This document shows, in pieces, positions 22,837 to 32,833 of a stretch of DNA of 64,000 nt. Position numbers and translations under genes: made by a program. The notes under the pieces were generated by a model that was given only the letters and a program-made list of their open reading frames with translations, searched no databases and was not told the origin of the DNA. Source of the stretch: Chrysogorgia sp. JL179-B06 (lineage: Eukaryota > Cnidaria > Anthozoa > Scleralcyonacea > Chrysogorgiidae); the NCBI GenBank assembly GCA_035772405.1, contig JAYKKM010000193.1:1389001-1453000 (forward strand), in the 5' to 3' direction. Every line of letters begins with the position of its first letter. Within the stretch, counting starts at the first letter, position 1.

Positions 22837-23409
22837 TCGTTTCTAGTTTGACCTCCATGTTTACGATATGATCGCCCATTTCTATCTTTAAATAACGGTC
22901 CAACTTGTTCCAAAACGGTCGGATTTATCATAGCACTAAAATCTTCATGCTACCATCGAGGGTCAAAATTCTCATAGCAGGAATCATTTCTCGACAACAT
23001 CTACGTTCTAGAATGCCGACAAGCATTTCATCGCGACAACATTTGCAAATGCACCTAAAAATACGTGTAACCATTAGAGTTGCCATGTACTAGTTTGGGA
23101 GAAAACGTAGGTTGAATAAACCATAACATATTTGTCAATGACGATTTGACTAAAAGTCTCTACTTACCACTCGTTAATAAGGATCCTTCTATCACTTCTC
23201 ATTTCTAGGGTAAGTTGAGAAAGACCATCCTCGTCAGTATCACTAGCTTGAACTGATTGACCGGGTCGTGCAAGAGGTTCATCAGCGTACGCGATGGCGT
23301 GTGATGTTACGACTGCAGAGTCACCGTCACTCTCGCTTTCGCTTCGGCTATTCGAAGAGTTGTTCGAACTAACAGACATATTTAAATCTTCTGCCATGAT
23401 AGTATTCAA
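22837..23409 (-). pseudogene. P2X7 'ballast'-like zinc-domain protein, two exons, frameshifted
   Basis: Exon 1 (23409-23168) encodes an acidic, Ser-rich N-terminus ending ILINEW at a TG|GTAAGT donor. Exon 2 (23054-22837) follows a TTTTAG acceptor. The spliced peptide across the junction has the spacing W-C-x-C-x-x-C...M...LE..CCREM, the start of the zinc-coordinating cytoplasmic 'ballast' domain first known from P2X7 receptors and common as stand-alone proteins in invertebrates. A one-base shift follows, after which another frame continues to a donor at 22837. No P2X channel segments are present. It faces the THAP gene inside one transposon. Confidence 0.7.
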
Positions 23410-23506
23410 TATCTGGTAAAAATCGTAGACGAAAACGACCAGGAACGTGTTTAAAAAGCCACCTACAATATCAACTCGTAGTGTTGTTTACTGTTGTAGT
23501 CTTCCT

Positions 23507-23530
23507 CGTGTCCTCGTTATGACGTCACAG
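23507..23530 (-). promoter_or_regulatory. 24-bp inverted repeat with CRE-type TGACGTCA, right copy
   Basis: Exact complement of 20688-20711; it lies about 100 bp upstream of the minus-strand ATG at 23409. Confidence 0.65.
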
Positions 23531-23706
23531 ATAAAAACATGGCGGCTTAAAAATTTCTTATGCAGTTACTAGCTTTAGACGGCAAGTTTAACAACTTCTG
23601 TTGCTCAGATAAGTGTCATATATACATCAAAATGATCGCAAAAGACTGAATATTTCAATAAAGTAATAAAACGGGCATCCAAAATTTGGCTGCATTGGCA
23701 CTTTAA

Positions 23707-24557
23707 CAATTACCAGCTCATTCAACTCTGCTCAGCTACTTTAGATGTTTTAACAACACCTGTCCAAGCAGTTGTTACACTGTATTTGATATTCCCATTT
23801 GAGGCTGGTAAAAATTGTAAACAGTACCTAACAAGAAATTCAATTAAATTTGTTAATACAGTTACTGAGTTGAGGTCACACTGCAATCAGTGGCAAAAAC
23901 ACATTGAGAAATACTACATTGGGATTTGGGATATTATGTGTGATAATAAGATTTACCAAAATGTTTTATTTTCTGCTGGCTAAGGTATGAAAGAAGTAGA
24001 AAATGTGTTCTCACACACTGCTGGGGGCATGATGATAATCAGGTGTTTGGGGTGGTGCGGGTTATGCTCGGCTGATCGCTGCAGCACAGCAGAAAGTAAA
24101 TTTAGATAATTAAAATAATTACTTACCACGCACTGATGTATTTTTTCATGTTTTGTTTGATGCCAAAGTTATGAACTTTCCTCACACCACACCATATTGC
24201 ATTTCCAGTGCTCTTCCCTTTTCAATGCCTGCGTATATGTTAGACTGTTAGTATGTATATTTGCGCCATCAAGTACGCGCTGTCACCTTTTCGATCCCCT
24301 TCTCAGTCATGTCCTACGAATCCTCCTGCTTGCTCAAAGATGTTTTAGACACTCTACCTTATGAATTATGTACACAACCGACACTGCAACAATATAGTGA
24401 ATTAAAGTCTCGGATCACTGTGATAGGATTGAACGTACAACATTGCGCGCGTGATTACATTAACATTTAGATGTTGCCGCCAACAGATCCATATTTGGCA
24501 ATTATTCCATATTTGGAAGGTGTTCTAGTTTTTAAGAGACTGGGTCGAGAAATCTGC
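23707..24557. other. Non-coding or decayed sequence inside the 24-kb element
   Basis: A 65-codon frame at 23786-23983 and a 69-codon frame at 24261-24470 have no recognisable features. No repeat structure seen. Confidence 0.3.
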
Positions 24558-24706
24558 AATGTTACTAAGCAACAAAAACAATAGATGCCGATCATTAGTC
24601 TATGAAAGGACCTTTAAATATTTGCAAGCCGAGCTTCTAGCTTTTGAAAATGGAGAAATTTTGCTATGGAAATCACCAAAGGAACAAGGATTTGATCAAA
24701 TAGAGG
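24558..24706 (+). CDS. Possible short coding exon
   Basis: ATG at 24558 opens 49 codons (with 'YERTFKYLQAELL') that end at a strong GAG|GTGAGT donor. No downstream exon was found before the convergent gene at 24883. It is given only as a possibility; I do not recognise the peptide. Confidence 0.2.
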
Positions 24707-24882
24707 TGAGTTAAATAGTTTTATCCGATGATAGTATCGGCATGGCATATATTTGTTGTCATAATCGCAACATGTCATGTGTGACTCTTGTTTATATATT
24801 GATATTCGGAAGTGCTTTTCGTTTGGTTTCTTTTGTGCATTTGGTGGCTCCTACAGGAGCCGTTTTTGTTGTTAGTTCTTTG

Positions 24883-25265
24883 TTAGTGCTTCTTCCATTC
24901 CTTTATTAGTGCTTTCGAGTATTTGATTTGGTCTATCAGCAGTTTAGAATCAGGGTTAGAGAGGTAATCTTGAGGTGTCGGTAGTTTTAAGTTGGAGGCG
25001 AACTGCTGCTTCTCCCAGGTTTTAAGTTGTTCCTTCAGTTTATCAAGCTCACGAGAAACTCTCGTGTGCATGACTGCTGAGCAATCCAGATATCTTTCTA
25101 GGTAATATTGATTACCGGTATTCTCTTTTGCTGCCTTTCTGGCGTTGTCGTATCTTCGCACTTCCTCACTGGGCCCCAACACCAGCTCCAAAGCACGTCC
25201 ACTCTTTGTTTGGCAATAAATTATTCTACTCGTTGGAGTTGTCGTCAATTTGGTCGCTGATTCCC
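24883..25265 (-). CDS. Exon 5 of the transposase-candidate gene
   Basis: Starts after TTGACAG and reads about 127 residues to a TAA at 24883: a short conserved start ('ALELVLGPSEEVRRYDNARK'), then a likely coiled coil ('VSRELDKLKEQLKTWEKQ'). Confidence 0.6.
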
Positions 25266-25391
25266 CTGTCAAAAAATATATTGTGCGTATTAATAATTAT
25301 ATATAATTTCAAATTAAACTGTTTAGAAATTATTCTGAGTATACGTAATATAATTTCAATATTGACAACCAGCAGAGATTGGGTTATTTAC

Positions 25392-26130
25392 CTTCCATGA
25401 GACCCGATTCCTGAACTTCTTGAAAGGATAAAACATTTTTGTCTGTATCTTCCTCGTGATCATCTTCTGCTTCTCCCGAATCATCCACTAATTCAGATTG
25501 GTTTCTATCAGCTTCATCCACCCCAGCTTCATTTACACTAAGCTCATCATTTTCACCCACCACACACCTATCTTCAACAGCTCAGACCAAGTTTTGGAGT
25601 ACCATATTGCCATTGCTGTCTTCGAGACGCAACTGAAAAGCAGGTATCTGAGATTTGTTTTGCAAACAAATTTCCCAGCAGTTTTTCAGGTATGTCTCTT
25701 CAACAGCAAAGCTGGTGGAACGGAAATGATGAAGAATCGGCCCTTCTGGCTTGCATTCTGGATTTCCTTTACCATCAAAGAACTCAACATCCCCATTTGC
25801 ATGTGGATTTCGACCACACACCTTTGCCTGGTAAAAGGAAATCACTGATTTGTTCAAGATGTGCTTGCCATGACGAAGAGTGATTCTTCAAAACCCAACA
25901 TGGTATGACAGTATTTCCAAAACTGGGTAGAGTTGATGCAAGTTTGGAGATATAGGCTTCTTCCTTGGTTGTAGTACAGCTACTTTGGTGAGCTTTCATC
26001 TTTCTCTCAGCCTGTAGTCTCACAAAAACATTTCCGATGATGTGGTTGGCATGATTTGACGAGGTTGTTCTTGTGATGCCTGTGATGGTGTTGAACACTC
26101 TCTCTTGTTGTTCTACATCGGAGGTCTTAC
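25392..26130 (-). CDS. Exon 4 of the transposase-candidate gene
   Basis: Begins after CTTTAG with 'EQQERVFNTITGITRTTSSN' and continues to a frame change near 25850, after which 'FYQAKVCGRNPHANGDVEFF' follows. A TGA near 25575 breaks the acidic linker ('EAEDDHEEDTDKN') that runs to the GAAG|GTAAAT donor. Joined to exon 5 the phase is kept. Confidence 0.55.
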
Positions 26131-26271
26131 CTAAAGTAAAACAAAACCACATGTAATAATTAAACTTATAAATATAATTACAATTTATTTAGCTTCAGCT
26201 ATTTAGCTGTAGTTTATTCTATCTAACTAAATGTATTATATATCCTAATTATTATGGTATAATAATATTAC

Positions 26272-27669
26272 CACTAATCAGGCGATTCTGAATAGCTGCA
26301 TGGGATGTGATATTGTGGAAATAGGTTCCATAAAACTTCCTTGCAGTCATGTGCTTCAAATTAAAACCAAATAATTTTCTGCACATCATTCCATGATACC
26401 AAGTGAGGTTATGAAGCCGCAGCACTGATCGTGAGGTTCGGTGGTGTTCAGAACTGTAGGCTATTTCCTGAATTTCCACTAGTGTATCAAGCAACAATTG
26501 GGCTTTTGAATTTATCTTGTTTCTGACTTTATTGGCAGTCAAGACAAGAGCACAGCGATAATCACAAGTCCTTTTTGTTTCTTTACCACCAATGGATAAT
26601 TCAATCATAGCCTTGAGATCAGAAGCTTCAGCTGTAGGAAGGTGCGCAGGCAGCTCTGTGAACACATTCTCGATGTGCTTGCCGATGTCGTGCAGAGGCT
26701 CAAAACCCAGAATCTCATATTGTCCACAGTTAATGGACTCAAGATTCTGTGTTGGGTCATCGAACAGGATGGCTGGAACTCTCTGTACTCCATGCATCTC
26801 TTCTCGTAGCAATTCTTCCAATTGATCCTTTTTGCTGCCTTCATAAATGCCCCTAGCAGACAGCTCCCTTTCCAACTGCTCTTTCTTTAGTTGGTGGAGA
26901 GGCTTGTTGGATTTAGCAAGTGAATTGCTTCTTCCAACTGGACCTTTTTGCACCAACTCTTGTCGATCTGCTAAACACATATATGGGCAACGAAAAGAAT
27001 AATCCAACTCATAAACCCTGTCAGCTTTAGCACCACAAACATAACAATAGTAAGTCCCTCCTTTTTGCTGACCAGCTTCGAATTGCCGAGAAGGACTGTC
27101 ACCATGGAAGAATCGCATCACATCTGTCATCCGAACTCCAGATTTGGTGGTAAGGGAGGTGGACAGTTCTTCTAGACACTCTGTTCTTGTCTCACCATAA
27201 CATAGCTGCTCTTTGTCTGATGATGAAGATCTTGCCAAGATATAAAGTTCTGGCTCTTCCACTTGTGCCTGGATGTCAGTCTTTTTTCCAGTCTTTTCTT
27301 CATATTCTCTACTTGTGTAGAAGACTGCTGGGTCGTACAGGAATGAGACCATAAAGGCAAGGTGACTGTGGTTGGCTATGGTTGATAAATCATGCCATAC
27401 CATGAAGTGACGAGTCCGTTCCATCTTTTTCAGGCGTTCTTTCATTTCTGGCGGGTTTTCTCCTTCTTTCTTTCATTCAGCTCCACCAACCTGGTTAACA
27501 CTTCTTCATCAGACATGCTCATGAAATCTTCATCAGAATTGTTTCTCATGAATTTTCCATGGGCATGTAACCTTTGTTGTCGAATTGCAACAAGTGGACA
27601 TTTGCGGCCTTCCACATAAAAATGTGTTTTCTCAATGGACCCATCCTGACCCAGCACCATTTTCTCATA
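26272..27669 (-). CDS. Exon 3: zinc-ligand, SAP-like and 'LHD' segments
   Basis: The largest exon. It starts after CTAG with 'YEKMVLGQDGS' and changes frame near 27455. It then reads almost 400 residues: 'FMVSFLYDPAVFYTSREYE', 'CYVCGAKADRVYELD', a SAP-like motif, 'LHDIGKHIENVFTELP', and 'YGTYFHNITSHAAI', ending at an AGTG|GTAATA donor. The SAP-like part suggests DNA binding; the LHD part may hold a catalytic Asp. I do not know a named family for it. Confidence 0.65.
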
Positions 27670-27954
27670 CTAAAAATAAAAGGTGATCAATATATATAAA
27701 GTTAAACACAATTTTATACATTTCTATAATGACCACACACATGTATCTCCTTTAGTGACTGTAGTCTTTACAAAATCTAATAATACCATAGACTTATTGT
27801 CCCCCTCAATAATTTCACCTTGTCAAATAATTATACCCTTAATTATTAGTTTTTCCTGCTCATCAGGACATTAGTGACAATTAATAGGGCTGCAAAAGTC
27901 TGAAAAGAGGAAATGCAGACTGTAATATGTGATATGCTAGGTAAATCAACCAAC

Positions 27955-28458
27955 CTTTCTTGGTACAATCAATTCTCCCAGATTATATTCTCCAGATAAG
28001 ACTAGATCTTTTACTTTATCCTTCAGCTCGGCATTGGTTTCTGGGCAGGGAAGTGTTATGTCACCTCCAGGTCCTCGCTTCATTCTTTTTCGTATCCTGG
28101 GAACTTCTTCTTCTGCACCTGTCCTCTTTTTGAACCTTTGCAAGTCCACCCCGATATGAAGTTATAACCATTCTTGGGCAATCTGGCCTCCATTCTTGGC
28201 AAGTTCACCAGTTCAATGTCATATCGTCGTGCCAAATCTTACCAATTAATTTTAGTACCATCTTCATAATTTTCTACCTCCTCCCTTAACGCTGTTTTGT
28301 CCCATGTCATATTTTCAAATTTTCCAACTGGGCTTTTCTTTCGTAAATTACCCTCAGGCTGGCGATGTTGCCTTTCACTGGAAGCTTCGTGGCTTTCAAA
28401 TGACATAGTTAACCTGTCTCGTTGTCTTGCACTAAGTGACTGTCGATTGCCATAACAT
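27955..28458 (-). CDS. Exon 2 of the transposase-candidate gene
   Basis: Follows an acceptor at 28459-28460. It reads 'ALREEVENYEDGTKINW', a stop, then 'DLARRYDIEL', and after a frame change 'PRIRKRMKRGPGG' and 'SGEYNLGELIVP' to the AAG|GTTGGT donor. Confidence 0.55.
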
Positions 28459-29060
28459 CTATATTACAAATATATACATACAGTATACAGTATTAGACAA
28501 ACATGATGGTATTACAGTGTATGTATTCTAGTTACCTGTAATCAGTAATTAGAATTTAGGGGGTGTTTACTGTTTTTGCAGCAGGGGCAGCATGGGACAC
28601 CGGGAGATTTTGTGGTGGTCCCCTGAAAATCTGGTGATGGTGGGCCCCAAGCACTGCCTCAAACAATGACACACCTGCTCTCCCGCTGTGAGAAATGGGC
28701 CCCTATTGAATAGTTTCCTGTGTCCTATTTTTTAGCCACGCCGCCCCAATATTGCAGCTCAGATATGTAAGATTACCTATTTTTATATGACTGCATACCG
28801 GTACATGTTAATTAGTACAATATGAGAAAGCAATATAGCCTTCTCTTGCCTGGGTTTGCTGGCTTGTATTGGAATTATAGCCCGCTGGCTGAAAAAAAAT
28901 TAACTTGTAAAATGTCTTGTCTCATCTATAGTTTAATGTTGTCAAAAGTACTCGACCAGGACCCATGGCCGATTTTGGTTGCCCCTGCCAGATTGCTACT
29001 AACTGTATAATGTCAGTGTAATCTGTGGTGCAATCTATATAGCTGTGCAGTATACTTTAC

Positions 29061-29770
29061 CTTATTACTGATGTCTCTTCCCATTTATTCTCAATAACGT
29101 TTTTCACCTTCCTATAATCATTTCTTCTTTCTTTCTTCTTTTCAGATTTTTATTTTGTGCGCTCCAACTCCAATTCCTTAACAGTTGTCAATGCTTCTGC
29201 AAGCGTCATGACTCCAAACGATTCCTTGGAAAATGAAGCTTCCATGTCTTTGTATGCTTCTCTAGCCTTTGCTGTCAGTCGGCGTTTGACTTCTGGATTA
29301 AGTACCACTGATTGAACCACAGATAGGTTATTTGTTTTGTCAGCGAAGAATCGATACGAAGCTATTGGAAACAAAGACTGAACTTGCTTAAACGTTTGAC
29401 AACAAGCATTGCATCTTTCAAAGCTGTGCTCCGCTTTGCTCGCCGGTGATAACTTGTTCCATTTGTTGATGCTGAATGTCGCCACGTATTGTTTGCGTTC
29501 TTCAATCTTACGTGGACTCCATTCACTGAATTTCTTGCGCAAACCTTCCAATACTTTTTGTAAGCTCTGGACATCTAGGACGGCTAGGTTTTCGTTGCCT
29601 TCGAAGACGCGCATAAAACGATCAAATCGCTCTTGCATTTGGCGTGATAGGTGATCTCTTGCTCGCTCATCTCCTGCTTGTTTTATGTCTTTATCTACAG
29701 CTTTAGATATTTCCCATGCAGCTACTCTCGCAAATCCACACGTGAGTGGATGTAAAAAACTCAAAACCAT
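29061..29770 (-). CDS. Exon 1 of the transposase-candidate gene
   Basis: Starts with ATG at 29770 and reads a helical, charged domain ('QMQERFDRFMRVFEGNEN') with a 'CNACCQTF' Cys pair. An in-frame TAA at 29150 interrupts it, but the frame continues with Lys/Glu-rich codons to the AAG|GTAAAG donor at 29061, so the TAA is likely a later mutation. Confidence 0.6.
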
Positions 29771-30755
29771 AATTTGTGCACTCGATAGTAAGAAAGCCTT
29801 CGCAGTCTACTCTATGTCAGACTGGCCGACATAGCGCGTTATTGTAATATAATTTTCAATCTTTGCGCCAAAATTTTAGGTATGTGAATTACTGTCAAGT
29901 GTTTATCCATCTAATGATGAATAACATGCGCAACAAACGCAAATTATTTTACTATTTTTTAGCGTTTGTAACCGTGGCATTGTCGCCATATGAATGAAAG
30001 TCAAACCATGTAACTCGCTCGCAAGTTTATGAATAATTTCTTTTATTTGTACCGAACTGTCCTAAAATAGCTCTGAACAAACAATTGTTACTAACTACGC
30101 TTGCTTTGATTATTAAAATAATAAAAATTGGACAATAATTCGATGTTTTCTTCCTTTGTTTACCTCGAATTGTATTTTTGTTCAAGATTTAAAACTTATA
30201 GCGTCTCTACTGTTTCCATGGTTCCCATGCATGCCCGCTGTCCCGATGCTTACAGGCGCACTTAAAATGGCGGTCGTTCTTTTCTCTTCGCGAGGAGAAA
30301 CGCGTTTGCTTTGGAGGACGTGGTTATTGGTTAATGTTGCATGGAAAATATATAGTTATATAGCGGGTACGTTGAAGTTTGTGAAACGTATTAGTGCGAG
30401 GTGCAAGCGAGTTTGTTAAAAGAATCTTACAAAAAGCACCCTAGAAACTAATTCCTGATATGCTGTCATTAATTTCTTGAAATTCAAACGATGTAGCACC
30501 TCGCACTAATACTATTTGAAATCTACAACGTATACTGTATCCACATTATCAAAACTAGGAAGTTTAATATCTGTTTTGGCATCCTCCCGCATCGATATAT
30601 TATTGAACGTTAGCGTTGTTCATATCGTAGTCACGTGATAGTTTCCATGGCAACAAACATGTGGATCAGACGAAGCTTTCGACGATTATTGTCCGTGCCA
30701 AAAAGAAAATTTGTGCTTTAAATATTAGATTTTTTATTGAATTTAATGTATTTTT
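29771..30755. other. 5' region of the transposase-candidate gene
   Basis: About 1 kb between the gene's ATG and the right terminus. A 17-bp perfect inverted repeat, GTATTAGTGCGAGGTGC (30388-30404; complement 30496-30512), lies here, as does 'gtttccatggcaacaaac' at 30641. The promoter is expected in this stretch. The 87-codon frame at 30156 looks like chance. Confidence 0.45.
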
Positions 30756-30795
30756 CTGCTATTTCTCGACAGACCCAGGCATTAATACACCTGAG
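30756..30795 (-). repeat. Right terminal inverted repeat of the 24-kb element
   Basis: Ends ...GACCCAGGCATTAATACACCTGAG on the plus strand, the complement of the left terminus. The 2-bp CA copy follows at 30796. Confidence 0.85.
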
Positions 30796-31127
30796 CATCA
30801 TCAAAAGAAAATCTTGAAAGAATAGATAATATCGCAACTCAAGATGTCCATCATCGTAATATTAGTGTTATTTTTCATGTCAAATTTTATTTTTCATGCG
30901 AAATTTACGTGTCAATAGTCAATATTATGTGATGTTTAAAAATTAAAGCGATTATAATATGTATACGATATGTGATAATAAAAAATAGATTTAATAAAGT
31001 ATTAAGTGAAATTAATGAAAAACCCTATGGTTATTTGGTATTTGATAATTGTAGAAAAGGGTATGAAAATTGTAGAATTAGAACCAATGTATTTCCACAT
31101 GAATCAACGGTAATCCATGATTTGTAA
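30796..31127 (+). pseudogene. Packaging ATPase, 3' part after the insertion
   Basis: Directly after the right terminus of the inserted element, one frame gives the conserved 'HHRNISVIF' segment of A32-like ATPases, and after two or three frame changes the C-terminal 'KPYGYLVFDN' and 'RIRTNVFP' segments, ending at 31127. These are typical of the end of Polinton packaging ATPases. The middle (about 30890-30985) is broken by stops. Because the insertion disrupted the gene, later decay of this part is expected. Confidence 0.85.
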
Positions 31128-31245
31128 ATAAATGTAAAAATAAAAATAAATGTTTTTTTAAAAAAAGGGGTGTTGAAAATCGTTTTTTTTTAAAGTATAT
31201 ATAGTATGGGGTGTGTATATTGTGTATGAATTTTTTTTAAAAAAC

Positions 31246-31392
31246 ATGACAAGAAGAAGATATAGAAGAAGCAGGAGGGGAATTATCCTTAAAAAAACAA
31301 AACAAAAAGGGGTTAGAGGTATTAGAAAAAGAAAACAAAAAGGTGGTTTTGGTATGTGGGGTAACGCAGTCCGATATTCCCTAGGAGGATAA
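31246..31392 (+). CDS. Small Arg/Lys-rich core (pX-like) protein 1
   Basis: 48 residues from ATG at 31246 (after an A-run) to TAA at 31392, starting 'MTRRRYRRSRRG' and ending with a 'KGGFGMWGNAVRY' segment. It is intact. Adenoviruses and Polintons encode such short arginine-rich, DNA-condensing proteins. The next gene starts with nearly the same nucleotides, so the two arose by duplication. Role inferred from composition. Confidence 0.65.
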   Translation: MTRRRYRRSRRGIILKKTKQKGVRGIRKRKQKGGFGMWGNAVRYSLGG

Positions 31393-31395
31393 AAA

Positions 31396-31403
31396 TATAA
31401 AAG
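31396..31403 (+). promoter_or_regulatory. TATA box
   Basis: TATAAAAG lies 36 bp before the ATG at 31432 and overlaps the end of the preceding gene by nothing more than 4 bp spacing. Confidence 0.5.
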
Positions 31404-31431
31404 CACGTCAACCATATATTTTTTAAAAAAC

Positions 31432-31627
31432 ATGGCAAGAAGAAGATATAGAAGCAGTAGGGGGGTTATCCTTAGAAAAAAAAAGGGGGGGTAATTTTCT
31501 AAATTTTTTAGGGCCTTTGGGACAAATAGCTGTAAGTCAATTTGGATTGGGTATTCGAAAAAGAAAAAGAAAACAAAAAGGGGGAAGTCAATTGGGATTG
31601 GGTGTTCGAAAAAGAAAACAAAAATAA
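31432..31627 (+). pseudogene. Small Arg/Lys-rich core (pX-like) protein 2, frameshifted
   Basis: ATG at 31432 gives 'MARRRYRSSRGVILRKKKGG' and stops. The +1 frame continues through 'FLGPLGQIAVSQFGLG' and two copies of 'GLG.RKRK' to TAA at 31627. The shift lies in the A/G run at 31471-31490. Without it the protein would be about 64 residues: a basic head, a short hydrophobic middle and a basic repeated tail, as in adenovirus pX-type proteins. Confidence 0.6.
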
Positions 31628-31845
31628 GGATGGGACATGGGAAAATGGATAATTAAAAAAATACATGGATAAAATAATGGATAAAAACAATAAAATAAAC
31701 CCCTGTAAATAAGTTAATTTTTTGTTTTTTAATTAAAAATTGGCATTATTAAAACTACAACATGACTGATTGTTATTACTCTTACAATTTTTTTTACATT
31801 TTTTATTATATATTCTAACGAGTACACTACCCAAAATTGTTTTAT

Positions 31846-32200
31846 TTATTTTTTTAATTTAATATCATTTTTTATTTTAATACGTTCATTTTTAAATATT
31901 TTTTGTTTATTATTATTTTCGATTTCATTACGACATTTATTGTATAAATATAATAAACTCCAATTTCCACACACGGTAGTATTTTTGGTTGTAATTGTTT
32001 ACTTTGAATATATTGAAATTTTAGTCCTTTTTTACACTATAATCATACCAATATTCACGTTTATAAAACGATACATCTTTAGCAGAACTATCAAAAAAAT
32101 ACATATTTTTTTCTTTATCCACCCATATAGCAACCCAATGTTGACCGTTTTGATCTGCTTCATCCGTATTCCAAATCCAACACGAGGGATAAAAATTTTG
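31846..32200 (-). pseudogene. Adenain-type cysteine protease (Polinton PRO)
   Basis: Just after a stop at 32201-32203, the frame reads 'NGQHWVAIWVD' (catalytic His with Trp) and 'YFFDSSA' (acidic third residue), and after one frame change 'TTVCGNWSLLYLYNKC', which holds the Cys-Gly nucleophile in its usual setting, ending at 31846. The order His-Asp-Cys and spacing are those of the adenovirus maturation protease family. It would process capsid and core proteins. The N-terminus is missing or fused to the upstream gene, and a stop near 32030 breaks it. Confidence 0.8.
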
Positions 32201-32827
32201 TTAGGTGAGGGATGTAGATGGTTCTTCGTTACTCGCAGCAGAATGATCCGAAGTTGTTTTTCCCAAATATATATAACGTTGTCGTAATTTTATATTACGT
32301 ATATAATATGCAGGCATATGTAATTTTTTCAATTCTTTTAAAGCAACCGTCTGCTTATGTTGTGTAAGATTGAACATGTTTTGTTTGCTGACATTATGTG
32401 TTAAATCGTATAATAAACCATGATGGTTTATTCCAACACCGTTTAATTTTATTATATCTCTGTCTTTAATTTTAATTTTTTTCTTTTCAAGAAATTATTT
32501 TATTTGTTGTCCACTTGTTACACTCGGTGTTTTCTTTATCTCGGGTGATTCATTATTGTTCACCTTCTCATTTTCTAGTGCATTATTTTTTTTTTTCATC
32601 TTTTGTTGTCTTTTTACAAAACTAACCATACTCTCTGCGACACGTTGATCATTATTAACTTTTTGCATTTCTTCTTTCATTTTATTTTTACTTTCAATAA
32701 GTTCGAAATTATTTTTGTTGTTAATTCCGTGAAATAATTTTTCGTTTTCATATTCATTTTTGATTACATCGAAAATTTCATTTAATTTACTCGGATTAAT
32801 TAATTGCATTTTATTTACTTCGGTCAT
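32201..32827 (-). pseudogene. Polinton minor structural-type protein
   Basis: ATG at 32827 follows an A-run; the frame 'MQLINPSKLNEIF' and Lys-rich helix runs to 32495, then one shift leads to 'LNGVGINHHGLLYDLTHN' and 'LKKLHMPAYYIRN' ending at 32201. The N-terminal 'LI.P..L' start and the C-terminal segment ending 'L...P...I.N' resemble a protein found next to the protease in Polintons and adintoviruses; I recognise the pattern but not a proven function. It lies directly upstream of the protease on the same strand. Confidence 0.5.
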
Positions 32828-32833
32828 TTTTTT

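Larger units (their letters stand above)
20504..23706. mobile_element. Kolobok-like DNA transposon with TTAA duplication
   Basis: The ends read TTAA-AGTGC...GCAGCCAAATTTT (20504 onward) and the complement, ...AAAATTTGGCTGC..GCACT-TTAA (to 23706). TTAA duplication plus a THAP-type DNA-binding domain point to the Kolobok superfamily. A second, perfect 24-bp inverted repeat lies about 180 bp inside each end (20688-20711 and 23507-23530). The element holds two convergent genes, THAP on plus and a P2X7-ballast-like gene on minus, and a repeat-rich middle with no visible transposase core, so it is defective. Confidence 0.75.
24883..29770 (-). pseudogene. Five-exon gene of the 24-kb element, transposase candidate
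   Basis: Five exons with GT-AG junctions line up on the minus strand: 29770-29061, 28458-27955, 27669-26272, 26130-25392 and 25265-24883, for a protein of roughly 1,200 residues. Exon 3 holds a Cys pair 'CYVCGAK' with a later 'CPYMC', a SAP-like helix-extended-helix ('QLERELSARGIYEG'), and 'EPLHDIGKHIENVF', whose D-x-x-x-H resembles the second catalytic Asp region of DDE transposases. Exon 3 ends and exon 4 begins in a well conserved-looking block ('KFYGTYFHNITSHAAIQNRL' / 'EQQERVFNTITG'). In-frame stops lie at 29150, about 28240 and 25575, and shifts near 28150, 27455 and 25850. Such genes are multi-copy in cnidarians. Transposase role is inferred from its position. Confidence 0.6.
6569..30795. 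mobile_element. 24.2-kb composite DNA transposon with CTCAGG termini and CA target duplication
   Basis: The left end (6569 onward) and the reverse complement of the right end (30795 back) agree for about 40 bp: both start CTCAGGT, share TTAATGCCTGGGTC and then GTC. The flanks carry CA at 6567-6568 and 30796-30797. The host site is known exactly because the viral ATPase frame resumes across it. Nested insertions (7494-18799 and 20504-23706) account for about 14.5 kb, leaving an original element near 9.7 kb. The only long multi-exon gene left, on the minus strand at 24883-29770, is the transposase candidate. TIRs and a 2-bp duplication show a cut-and-paste element; I cannot assign its superfamily. 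Confidence 0.85.

Noticed and set aside
22837..23409. P2X ion-channel gene
   Set aside because: Only the zinc-binding ballast-like part is seen; no transmembrane or ATP-binding segments.
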